Assembly: GCA_030762935.1 (NCBI GenBank)
Contig: CM060893.1
Location: forward strand, 11,452,001 to 11,516,000
Direction of reading: 5' to 3'
Origin: Hymenopus coronatus
Lineage: Eukaryota; Arthropoda; Insecta; Mantodea; Hymenopodidae
Length of the DNA: 64,000 nt
This document shows, one piece after another, positions 53,013 through 63,479 of the stretch; within the stretch, counting starts at the first letter, position 1; each line of letters begins with the position of its first letter. The notes below the pieces were generated by a model, which saw only the letters and a program-made list of their open reading frames with translations, was not told where the DNA came from and made no database searches. A program made the position numbers and the translations under genes.

Positions 53013-54108
53013 GGCTTTTTTTGGTAGTGTTTAACGCCCTTTTTTACTTTCTCCATACTCACTATGTACATAGTGTATAGAGAAAGTATTGCACTCCACC
53101 AAAAATTCGATACCGAGATTTCACCGGAAATATATGTTTTAGGGTCCCCAATATCCAAAAAAAGCATTTTCACAAAAAGGTCCATGTGTGTGTGTGTGTG
53201 TCTGTGAACACGATAACTCAAAAACGAAAAGTCGGTAAAATACCAAACTTGGTATTTAAGTTTAGTATCTTCCAGGGATGCGACACGAAGATTTTGAGAA
53301 AAATCCCCCCACCCCCAACTACCCTTTACATGGAATTTTTTTCCAAAATTTTGATTTTCTCAAAAATGTCTCTAACGATTTTGATTAAAATTTCGGATAT
53401 TAAACATATTTACCTGACAAATGAAATGTATATCTTGAATTTTCTGGGAATAGCCTCTGAAGAGTAGTTTATTCTGAATAAATTTTACTAAATTTTGAAT
53501 AACTGCTAAACCGTAAGAGATGGACAAAAACTTACTACACAAAAAATGTAGAGCACATTAAAACACACAATTTATGTTATATACATTTTTTTCGTGGAGT
53601 TCGTCGTTTTTGTGACATTCCTTATTTTTGGTTTCTGCTATGAAAAACGTATACTTTTCTCATACTGGAACTTGTCAACTCCTATCCATATAAACAAAGG
53701 AACTTCATTGACATAGTAACCAGCTTTTGACTATCACTTTAACCTACGGTTGTCCCTTATTTCGCTTCTACTTACAAGGGTGCGAGAAATAAGACTTTTT
53801 CTGCTAATTTTTTTATCTGATTAGCATAAAGTAAATAGAATAATAAGCTTTTTAAGAATTATTTGTTGCAGGGATATGGAGAAAGTCATGTGAATGGTAC
53901 ACATCAGATTTTTACTACTTGTGACACCGCAGGTGATGACACTGTTGATACATGGAATGAAGACAGAGCACAGGTGGAATGCGATGGAGGTGGAAACTCG
54001 GCCCTGCGCCGCTTTGTCTACCACACATCACTCATGCGGTTGCTTGGGATCGAACCCGGGCTGTCTAGGTGAGAGGCGAGTGGTCTAACCACTCGGTCAT
54101 GGCGCGGC
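53013..54108 (-). mobile_element. tRNA-derived SINE, family C, with family A inside
   Basis: Flanked by CTTGGTTAG (53004-53012 and 54109-54117), a duplication lying in the gypsy integrase ('...AIANQEA...'). Removing it restores that reading. The tRNA-like head ('gtggttagaccactcgcctc' on the minus strand) lies at the right; the poly(A) tail is seen as T-run 53016-53022. A family A copy interrupts it. Confidence 0.92.
53046..53908 (-). repeat. Family A element, reference copy with defined ends (863 bp)
   Basis: Reverse copy inserted in a SINE C, so empty-site copies (54698, 59800) reveal the boundaries. The T-run of the target (TTTT in empty sites) appears as T6 before and T5 after. In forward orientation the element runs TCTGATGTGTTCC... 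to ...TAGAGAAAGT, with A-runs outside. Features: motif ACTTTCTCTA 22 nt from the left end and inverted at the right end; a right-end palindrome around CTATGTACATAG, almost 38 bp in the best copies; the hairpin AAATACCAA/TTGGTATTT (53246-53265); and a GT tract (53185-53202). No transposase domain is recognisable. Confidence 0.92.
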
Positions 54109-54697
54109 CTTGGTTAGCGATGGCATACATATGCGGCCAATTGGTGAAGTAATCCGAGGTAACCAACAGATACAGGGATCAGGAAATGACCCAACTAGTT
54201 GGAAGGCTGCTCCCGTGTTATACTGCTGCATGCGATTCTGGTTCCTGGTCTGTGGGCCATGACTTGCCGCCCACACATCACAGTGCCGATACCATTTCTC
54301 AGCGTCTGCCCATAGTTTGTCAGTACCGTTGTCAGAGCTTGGTGTTCGGTTGGGTCCCAAATGTTTTCACGAAGTCCCTGCATGTACTTCCGCAATCTTA
54401 CTCCGAGGCAGGATCAGCTGCTCGCTCTCTCTCTCTGGGCCTTCCCATCAGGTGACTCCCATACTCTAAACAGCACCCCGTCCTAGGTATTCAAAGAATC
54501 CCATTGGGCCCAGTAGGACTTGTACACAGTACTCAGTACAGTACCATCCAGGTGCAGACACCGCTGAAATAATACGGACAGCTGCAGTGCGCTCCTTCTC
54601 ATCAACCTTAGTACAGTAGTAGCACTCCTCTTACAGGGCCGTAGGACATGGCATCTGTATTGGTGTGACTCCTTCCTTACTGATGTAAAAGTGTACT

Positions 54698-54888
54698 TTT
54701 TATAGTGTTTAACGCCCGCTTTTACTACATATGACACCGCAGGCAATGACGCGTGGAATGAAGATGGACCACCGGTAGAATGCGATGGCGGGGGAACCGG
54801 AGAACTCGGAGAAAGGCCGCCCCTGCACCGCTTTGTTCACCACAGATCTCACATGCGGTCGCTTGGAATCGAACCCGAGCCGCTTATA
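54698..54888 (-). mobile_element. tRNA-derived SINE, family C, head-truncated
   Basis: 'tagtgtttaacgcccgcttt' to 'gcttggaatcgaacccgagc'. The tRNA-like 5' head is missing beyond box B. It is inserted between RNase H and the integrase zinc-binding region of the gypsy element. It provides an empty site for the family A insertion in the neighbouring SINE C. Confidence 0.85.
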
Positions 54889-57800
54889 AAGTTGTGCTTA
54901 CTCTTGCAGCCTGTGGATCCAACGGACCCCTGGCCCTCAGGTTCTTGAAACTTAACAGCCAAGTGAGGGCAGAATGGTCAGTCCTCATGTGGAATGGCTG
55001 ACCATACAGGTATTTGTGGAAGTGCTCTAGCGCCTTCACTATTGCCAGGAGCTCTCGTCGGGTAACGCAGTTCTTTACTGCTTTGGAGAGCGTCTTGCTG
55101 TAGTAGGCTATAACCCGATCCTGGTCGTCCTGGATTGCGATAGAACGCCGCCAATGCCGAGGTCGCTGGTATTGGTGTCCACAATATATTCGCCTCCAGG
55201 TTGCGGTAATCCTAAAATAGGCGCACTGCAGAGTGCTGATTTTAGCGCCTGGAACGTGCTCTCCGCCTCTTCTGACCGCATGTAAGGTCGGTGCTCTTCC
55301 GTCAGACGGCTGAGAGGTTTCGCAATGTTGGAGAAACCTCTGAGGAACCGGCGGTTATAGCTGCACAGGCCCAAGAAACTTCGCAACTCTCGTTTATGTT
55401 TTGGGCGAGGCCGAGCCTTCTCCGGGTCCATATAATATACATGATGAGACTATGTGACCCAAGTATGTAGTTCACTTCCTTGCAGAGGAGCTGGCACTAC
55501 TTCACGCTCAACTTCAGGTTAGATGCCTGAAGTCTTTGTAGTATCTTGGTCAGGTTCTCGAGATCTTCTTCGAAGTTACTACCCACAACGATTATGGCAT
55601 CTAAATAGAACAGACAGGGGTCGTAAATCAACCCTCTCGTTACTGACTCCACAAGACGCTGGAAGATGTCTGTAGCATTGCAGGGGTCAAAGGGTATAAC
55701 TTAAATTGCCAAATCCCTTGGCCAGTCAAAACTGCAGTCTTCTCCTTGTCTCTAGTATCTAAGGCCACCTGGGAGTATCCCATTTTCAAATCCCAAATCG
55801 AGAACCACTGGGCGCCAGCAAGAGTATTCAAAGCGTCATAAATCCGAGGTAAAGGGAAACAGCTGTTTTTGATGACGGCATTTAACTTATCTAAGCGTAG
55901 CTCACCATTCTTCTTAACAAAGACTACAGGGGCGCCAAAGGGCTTCAATGATTCTCCTGGATTTCATGTCCTTACCATTTCCTGTACCTCTGCTTGCTTC
56001 GCCAAGAGAACACTTCTTGGTGGTTGCCGGATAGGTCGCGTGTCTCCGGTGTTGATGTGAAGTACTCGGTCAGTGCGACCATAATCGCAGTTCCCTTCGC
56101 TGAAGGCAGATTGGTATCTGCTGAGCAGACCAGTTGTCAGGCAGTCAAATTGTCGATCGCCCTCTTCAGTAATTCTTTCATCCGGGTACCCAGGCCCTTT
56201 TACGGCGCTGGCTATTTGAATTCGTCGCACGGTGTTACAATGACAGCTATTTCGTACTGTCCTAACTCCGTCCTAGCTTGGATGTCCTGGTCGGTGTCCA
56301 TCGGGTTCAGTAGCCTCACAGGTACTTCCTCTCGGCAAAGCAACAATGCTCGGGTAACACATAATCCGTGCAGTGATGCCTTACAGTCCAATATCAACTT
56401 CCTTGGTCGTTGACCCTCCAGTTGCGCTTTCACCACCATCTCGCTTCTCGCGGGCACAACTACATCGTCCTTCAGGATCACCTTGCCGATCTCCGGAGCA
56501 ATTAATACCTTATCTCGCAAGAGTCGCAAAACTCTCCTGCTAACGTCGACCATCGCCTCATGACTCCTGAGGGCATCTAATCCCAATATCACATCCTCGT
56601 ACCCTGGCGACGAAGACCCACAAGCTCACAGTGTTCCATCTCAGTGTCAACTCCATCAGAACCTCCTTCTCCACAGGTAAGATGTCGTTCGACGCCTTCA
56701 CCAATTGTTATGGCCAATTGTTATGCAAGCCCTTCACCACATTAGGACTGATTAGCTATAACCGCCGCTGTACCTGTGACTATGAGTAGGCGGCACAGCC
56801 TCTCTTGTATCCAGGATCACTCGAGGAGGTGTTGAAGGCGGGCCGGGCCCGACGTCCTCTCATCACACCGGTCCTTACTCGTTTTTCGCTGCTCGTCGAC
56901 TTGGTGTGGACAGTCCTACACTAGGTAAATTAGTTCGCCACATCCCCAGCACACATCTGAAGGTCGTCATCGTGGTCTCTGGGTTGCTTCTCGTTCCTAT
57001 CATAGCGAATACTCCTGGTCCTCGAGGTAAGCGCGACAGTCGTCTAAGCCGCCTCCATTCTGAGTGCTGCCGTTAAAGGCTCGTTGATCGTCGCTAAGCA
57101 TCAGCAGCTTTCGTATCTTGGCGTCGACGAAGGAGGTGGCAGTTTTCTGGGACACATAACTTGGTGGGCTTTGTTCACAAGCTGTTCGATGGCTAGAGCG
57201 AACTTCTACATCGTCTCACCTGGCTGTTGCTGCCTCGCCTTACGCTGACTGTGGTAGGCTGCAGCCAAGCGATGGTTCCCGAAGCGGTTCACGAGAGCCT
57301 CCTAGATCTCTCCAGACTTCGCCCTCAGCTGTGCGGCTTCCTCTTCTAATGACCATAGATTGTGGGTGGCGTCGGCGGCGAACTGTCTGCCGAAGACTTC
57401 AAAGATTGACGCCCCGTCGTACTTGGGTGGCTTAACGCGTGCGATATTGGGTCGCAACGTCTTGACCTTTAAATCTTTCAACTTTCCGTCGAGCATCCTT
57501 CCCACCATTGAGTCCAATTCCTTTGCGCCAATGTCGACTCTTCCTTCCAGGACATTAAAGCGTTCCCCGAGGTCATCCAGGGTGTCAACGCACTCGTCAA
57601 GTTTCTAAATCCTTCCGTCGAACTTTTCCATGTTTTTCTCCACTCCGCCAGTCGTTCACCGATTTTGGTCGATAACTTAAGACTTCATGTTCCCTGTCGC
57701 ATAATTCACAATCGTTATTTCATTTCTCATTTTCTCCATGACGGACGCATCTTCTCCTGCATCAGCTTCTCCATGCCAAATTTAATTTCTTGCATTCCAG

Positions 57801-58054
57801 ATTTTATTTTCTCATCCATTCTCTCCGTGCCGACTTGTATTTCTTCAATTTTCTCTTCCATCTTCTCCACTGCAGTTTCCATTCCAGTTCTCATTTCTTC
57901 TTTTACATCCTTCAGTCCGGTCTTCATTTCCGACTGCACTATCTCTAATGAGGAATCCACTGTCGTTATTTCACTTCTCACCCTGTCCATCTTCTCCAGC
58001 AATTTTTGCAGCATCTCTTCCATCTTGGCTTCATTATCCCACTCTTGACAATAG

Positions 58055-58482
58055 TGTAACAAATGCCTTTATTGGTTCAACAAATGTTTACAAACACAGT
58101 CTTTGATTCACTGCGGCAAATAGTTCACTCGACGTTTCAACGCGTAGACAGATTACAGCTGCACACCATCCACGGCTCGCGCACCGCTGCGAGGTAACAC
58201 TCCACTCACTCACGACTCAGTACAAATCACAACACATGACACCCTGCACTGCAATCCTTCCTCCTTTTTAGCTAGAAAATGATGTCACAAACTTTCTGGA
58301 GCGTCAAAGGTACCGGAAACCAAAGCTTGGAGAAACATCTCGAATATCGAGAAGAACCATGTCGCGAGTAGTCTCGCGTTGCAAAGAATACCGTTACCGT
58401 CGCGTCGTTGTTTACCCATTAAACTGCGATAACTCACGCTAATGCGAACGTGAGAACCATTGCATAAGACGCCACTGTCACA
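58055..58482 (-). repeat. 5' LTR of the gypsy element
   Basis: 428 bp on the minus strand, starting TGTGACAGTGG and ending CATTTGTTACA, so with TGT...ACA ends (TGTGAC and GTTACA are a near-perfect inverted pair). AATAAA lies about 15 bp before its end. The gag-like coiled coil begins shortly downstream. A primer-binding site is expected just after 58055 but could not be assigned. The outer side abuts a truncated SINE B, into which the element apparently inserted. Confidence 0.8.
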
Positions 58483-58484
58483 GT

Positions 58485-58612
58485 ATGTAAAAGAACCTCA
58501 AACTTGATAAAATGCCCGAGTGAAACTAAGCGGTCTTGCACGCCCAATATAGAATGGGACGCTGAAAACCACGACCGCTAAAGAACGCCCACAAATAAAA
58601 ACTCAATTTTAA
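58485..58612 (+). mobile_element. tRNA-derived SINE, family B, 3' half
   Basis: 'gtaaaagaacctcaaacttg' to 'agaatgggacgctgaaaacc' and 'cccacaaataaa'. The head and 5' half are missing at the LTR junction and are not found at the other gypsy edge, so that edge was deleted or rearranged. Confidence 0.85.
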
Positions 58613-59795
58613 TTCGGAATCGAATGCTTAGCTCAAATGAAAAATCAGGGGGAAAATGGTGTGAAAATACGTAATTTCTGATTTTGAGAGCTTCAAAAGT
58701 AGGTTCTTGAAAAGAGAATTTTTACCATTCGTTTCATCTACTATTCTTGAAAGTGCAACTCAAATTCAAGATATAAACCTGCAGCAAATAAGCCCTTTGG
58801 GATACACCATTTATTTGATAATCTGTTATCAAGAATTATGGGCAGCACTAATGTAGGCACGATATAAGGAATGATAAAGGCACAGCGTTAATTTACAAAA
58901 TTAGATGTCTCCCAGCAAATCCTCCAATGAAGTGCTTTATTATACACTATCTATGAATATGTGTGTTATCCACCAGCTAATTTTATATATAAAGCTGTCA
59001 CATAAAATGTTCAAGGTCATTCCATATATATATATATTGGCAAATTAATTTAAAAGTTATTGCGTTCACATATTTTAAATAGTTCCTTCTTTCATAGTTC
59101 TCTTTATCGAAATTATTTACGCGTTTTATTTTTATTTACACAGTAGCAATAATTACAAAGGTGTTGTATTGTGTTTTTACCGCTCAGCTTTTTTCGACTA
59201 AATGCTACAACGGTCATCTTGTTTTGAATTAAGGTCTGAGTAATGTAGATGGTCTTGTTCAATATGCATACAATTGCTTCTAGCTGTTAGGTAAAGGGCT
59301 TTCCTTGCTCTATACATGCATCTATGCTACGAAATATAATCTCTAGCTGGGCAGGCAACACAGGTGTTAATGGGGTAGGGTGTAGCATGGGTATCAGACG
59401 ACGTGCAAGTGATGTACTACCTGTCTGACGAAAGAATGCACTTGTTAGGGAAGGTCAGGGAAGGGTGGAATATAGTGCAGTACAGTCTGACCATCACAAA
59501 AGTAGCACAGCATACGTAAACAGGAATAAACTAAACGGTCCACAACAGGTTAAACATAACGTTTTCTTTGTCGCTAATGAATATTAATTTTCTACTTTGT
59601 GAGCGTATAACTACGGGCGGCGGCGTTTGCATTTTTGACTTGATTCGAACCCATCAACTGTAAGAGACACAACTGCTGCATTCCAGTACTGTCGAACTGT
59701 AGAGGGCATGCACCGGGAGTGATGATGTAATACAGCTTATCTGTTTGTTTATGCAAATTTTCTTCAGACAGGTAAATACCTACAGTTTCAAAGCG
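58613..59795. other. No recognised gene (MADF intron)
   Basis: AT-rich intronic DNA, with a short GC-richer stretch at 59340-59480. No recognised repeat or coding signal. Confidence 0.4.
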
Positions 59796-59799
59796 CTTC

Positions 59800-60027
59800 G
59801 CTCACCTCATCACAGACCATTCCCCTCTCATCTACACGGCCCGGGTTCGGTCCCAAGCGACCGCATGTAAGATTTTTGGTGGACAAAGCGGTGCAGGGGC
59901 GGGTTTTCTTCGGTTTTCCCCGTCATCACATTCCACCGGTGCTCCATCTTCATTCTAAGTATCAACAGTATCATCGCCTGCGGTGCCACAAGTAGTAAAA
60001 GCTGGCGTTAAACACTACCAAAAAAAT
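59800..60027 (+). mobile_element. tRNA-derived SINE, family C (plus strand)
   Basis: Box B 'cccgggttcggtcccaagcg' (slightly off consensus), body 'ggtggacaaagcggtgcagg', and the end 'gcgttaaacactacc' followed by AAAAAAA. The box A part of the head is degenerate. It preserves an empty site for the family A insertion seen at 53046. Confidence 0.85.
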
Positions 60028-60104
60028 AATCTCAAGATGGCCTCGCTAACAACACGCGCGCTATTTGTTGGTGTGAGTCCAGTATAACTCTATTTAAGAA
60101 AAAC

Positions 60105-60297
60105 GCGCCCGCCTCTGTGGAGTGATAGTAGTGTTTGCCTAACATTCAAGACGTTACTCGGATAAGTTTTTTCTAGGGTATTTCCTTATTCTGAGAAGAT
60201 AAATGTAACTAAGCTCAATGGACACTGGGCTCATTTTAACATCAGTTCACCTATTTCATGCATGTCTGATATGACCTACCAGGTTAAAATATTTAAA
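60105..60297 (+). mobile_element. tRNA-derived SINE, family D (plus strand)
   Basis: The tRNA-like head 'cctctgtggagtgatagtag', with 'gcctaacattcaagacgtta' in the anticodon/box B region. It ends 'atgacctaccaggttaaaat', the family D tail. It lies just downstream of the MADF exon 1 donor, antisense to that gene. Confidence 0.65.
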
Positions 60298-60382
60298 CCA
60301 AGAGGACTAGAGCGTCCTCTTGCGTTACAATAAAAAAAAAAAAAAATGAAGGAAATTCACTATTAACTGCACAATGACCTAC

Positions 60383-60712
60383 CTCGATGGGAGGTATGTT
60401 GCAACGTTGTTTGTTGGCATCCTTCAAGAACAGCAAAGAATCGTAAGCAAACCATTTAGAAACGTACCCATTTCCTGCCTTGGAATGACGTTTCTTTGCG
60501 CTCTTCTTATATTCTCGCAGAAACTGTGATCTAACATTGTGTAGTTTGTTTTCTATTTCTTTATCAGAAACATTGAACAGACGGCCTATCTCACACAAAT
60601 TGTATCGTTTACACGCACGATTTCTGTAATCGGGACAAGTAGGATCCCATAAACATCTCTTTCCTCGAAACTCGTCAATTAACCTTGAAGTGCTTTCTTT
60701 TGACCATTCCAT
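60383..60712 (-). CDS. MADF-domain gene, exon 1
   Basis: Starts at ATG 60712-60710 (A at -3, G at +4); the longer upstream reading begins with GTG and is not a start. 110 codons, MEWSKESTSRLIDEFRGKRC..., ending 'CNIPPIE' at the donor 'gtaggt'. Residues about 10-98 are an Adf-1-type MADF domain, a Myb/SANT-like helix bundle that binds DNA: 'LIDEFRGKRCLWD', 'DYRNRACKRYNL', 'IENKLHNVRSQFLREYKK', 'SKWFAYDSLLFLKD'. The exon ends in phase 0 and joins the exon at 50992-50582 to give 246 residues. The pairing of exons is inferred from strand, phase and the usual MADF-BESS order. Probable nuclear regulator; target unknown. MADF genes are greatly expanded in arthropods. Confidence 0.88.
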
Positions 60713-62620
60713 TTTCAGAACGTAAATATCTTGAACAACAACACGCTGCTGCAGTGATATATGCACTTGTACTAAATTATTTCCAGGAAGCTAACGAGAA
60801 AGTTAAATTCATTACTGTGTTGCAGAACATGTCGCCAACAAGAACTGGGGATATGTGCCAGACGCAGGCGTGCCAGTTATGCGCTGGACCGACGCTGTCA
60901 CCATCTAGCACAGACGCTCGGAAACGCATAAAACAACTGGTCGGCATTAAGAAGCGATTGTTTTTCTATAAACAGACGAATCTTGAACTTATTCCACAGC
61001 CCTTTCAATATAGTTCACGGGCAAACGCAAATATTATTTTATTCAAGTTATCATTTAAAATAATGTCTAGAAATACAACTATTTACCACATCTAAATATA
61101 GTTTAACCTCCCCTTACAGACAATCTCCCATACTTGTGTACCCTTCTGTGTATCTTTGTAGTCTATTATAATTAAGGGCCATAAGCCGGAAAGTGTAGCG
61201 GAGGGATCTGTGCTTTTAAAATCCTAATCATCCAGGGCTTAAGGGGTGACAATTACAGAAGAAACACGTTACCAATCATGGAAATGTGATTACAAAGTAA
61301 TTATTTAATATTTTCCCATGTTGCCAAGTAAAGCATGTTTAGTTATTCATGTACCGTCTGAAATGTTAGAAAAAAGCAATTCAAAGGAAATGTGTTACGA
61401 AAGTTACCAAGGAAGCATAAAAAAGTTATGTCTCTACACAACATATTTTATTTTGTATATAATTAAGCTATGGTAGATTAATTATTTTGAGTATCTATGC
61501 AACATTTATTGTTTTAAGTAAATAATTTCTTATTCAATGATTGTATAATTTGAGTGGTGATGGCAGTGGCGGTTATCTTAAATCAATTTGTATCAAAATC
61601 TTTTCCTGCGCAGTTACAAGAAATGTCACTGAAATTAGGGCTGCTGCTCAGCTTTCCTGCAGCAAATGGTAATGGGAGCAGAGCAAGTAAAGTACTATGC
61701 ATTGATGATGCCTGCTAAGTTACCTATTTTTTTAAGGGGGGAAGTAGGCAGAAATACCTCGACGCAACAAAAATTCTACCATGGCCATAGTTTTTGTCCT
61801 AAAGCAATGAAATTTTGCACAGTTAATAGTCTTGATATCTTCTATGACTGTGCTACTTTATAAGTAAATTTGTCAACAAATAAAGAAATTACACTACATT
61901 GGAACTTTCAAAACATCAAAAACTTTATGTACCTTTTTCTTAGTATCCCTTTGGTGAAGTTGCTTGAAAACAAGTGTACATAAAATATTAGAAATATTCT
62001 ATATTTTGGCACAGAAGTTTTTTCTCTATCTCCCCTCAATGTATTTTAAAGTATTTTTTCAAGGTATGTGATATTTTTTTATCTAATAGCACAATAACTA
62101 TAGAATCTAAATCAAAAGAAAACTAGCTGTGACAAAATACTCATTGTGGACTGAAATATGTGCGTACAAAATTTCATTGCAATATCTCAAATAGTTTCCA
62201 AAAAAAGATACATAAGTGTGAAAAATGATAAACCTGAGAAATCGAGAAAAGAAAATTTTGTTTGATTGTTTTGTTTAGGGAGTGATCTACATACATTAGA
62301 TACTGCCTAATTCACCATAACTAAAGTCAGCTTTTTCTTCCTGGTCAGAAACTAAAGAAACATGCCTTCTAGATATATAACTATGTTTGCCTGTGAGAAA
62401 TGTAGAGAAGCAAGGGATCAAAGCTGATAATCAAGCAAGCAGAAAAAGTGGACATGGTATGACAAGTCCTAAGTTGTTATTTTATTTGGACCACAAAGAT
62501 ATCAAATTAGGTTTTGAAACTTTGGGAACAATTAGTGAAATAAAAAAAAAGTGAAAATTTTGCCATTTTTAGCCTACATCCCCCCCTTAAACAATACTTC
62601 AAAACATTGAAAACTTTTTG
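60713..62620. other. No recognised gene; upstream of the MADF gene
   Basis: Should hold the MADF promoter and 5' UTR (minus strand). No clear TATA or initiator. A plus-strand frame of 136 codons at 60685-61095 overlaps the MADF start antisense and has no recognisable domain. 61600-62600 may be part of a further dispersed repeat, but no second copy is in the window. Confidence 0.35.
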
Positions 62621-62623
62621 TAT

Positions 62624-63478
62624 GAAAATCTGATGTTCCATCCACATTATTTTCTCTATATCTCTGCAATAAATTGTTAAAAAGTTTATGCTTCTATCTA
62701 CTTTGCTAATTGAGATAAACATTAGCAGAAATACTTTATTGTAAGTAGAAGGGAAATAACGGAATACACTAGGCTAAAACGGGTCAAATCTTTTAAAAGC
62801 TGGTTGCCGTGTGGATAAAATCGTTTCTTTGTATAGCCAGGAGTTGACAAGTTCCCATATGTCACTTTGTGAAAGGTTTTAACAATTTTAAAATGGAAAC
62901 CAATAACAAGGAATATCTAAAAAATGGTCCACTCCACGTAAAAAACGTACATGACATAAATTCTGTGTTTTATTAAGATCTACCATTTTTATCCAGTAAG
63001 TTTTTGTCTATCTCTTATACAGTTTACTAGTCCTGCAAAATCCAGCAAAATTCATCCAGAATAAAGAGATCTTCAGAGGTTATTTCCAGAAAATTCAAGA
63101 TATACATTTTATATTCTTCATGTAAATGCCTTTAATATGCAGTATTTTAATCAAAATCATTATGAACCATTTTTGAGAAAATCAAAAATTTTGAAATGTT
63201 TTCCATGTAAAGGGTAGTTTGGAATGGGGGAATTTTCCTCAAAATCTTTGTGTGACACCCCTGGAAGATACTAAACTGAAATACCACGTTTGGTATTTTA
63301 CCGATTTTTCATTTTTGAGTTATCGTGTTCAGAGTTACAAGACCTTTTTCGAAAAATGTTTTAGATACAGGAGGACTCTAAAACATGCATTTCCAGTGAA
63401 ATCTCGGTATCAAAGTTTTGGATGGAATGCAATTCCTTCTCTATACACTATGTACATAATACATGTAGAGAAAGTAAA
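62624..63478 (+). repeat. Family A element, full length
   Basis: Starts 'tctgatgttccatccacatt' and ends 'ctatgtacataatacatgta' and 'gagaaagtaaaaa'. The CA tract is almost lost ('gttcagagttacaagacc'). Confidence 0.88.
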
Positions 63479-63479
63479 A

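Larger units (their letters stand above)
52537..58054 (-). pseudogene. Ty3/gypsy retrotransposon internal region (dead, nested)
   Basis: Minus strand, in order from the LTR: a gag-like coiled coil (58048-57727, repeated KMEE/KME heptads); further gag and a CWGCGE zinc-knuckle-like piece near 56940; protease end ('ILGLDALRSHEAMVDVSRRV', 56590); RT (from 55948, 'LAGAQWFSIWDLKMGYSQV'), whose catalytic box reads YLDA instead of YxDD near 55600; RNase H ('RVIAYYSKTLSKAVKNC', about 55110); a zinc-binding region (54750-54500); and integrase core ('SDYFTNW', 'RKTYTTPLHPQPDGMV', 'SELHLPCDLMF') down to 52540. Many frameshifts and stops break every domain. No envelope gene and no second LTR are seen. 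It is intron-resident in the MADF gene and same-strand. Two family C SINEs interrupt it. Confidence 0.88.

Noticed and set aside
53046..53908. Family A as a Helitron
   Set aside because: It begins with TC and has a hairpin near one end, but the right end is not CTRR, the palindrome is nearly terminal, and insertions lie in A/T-runs that appear on both sides rather than at a single A|T.
60685..61095. 136-codon plus-strand frame overlapping the MADF start
   Set aside because: No recognisable domain, antisense to a well-supported exon, and composition like that of chance frames here.
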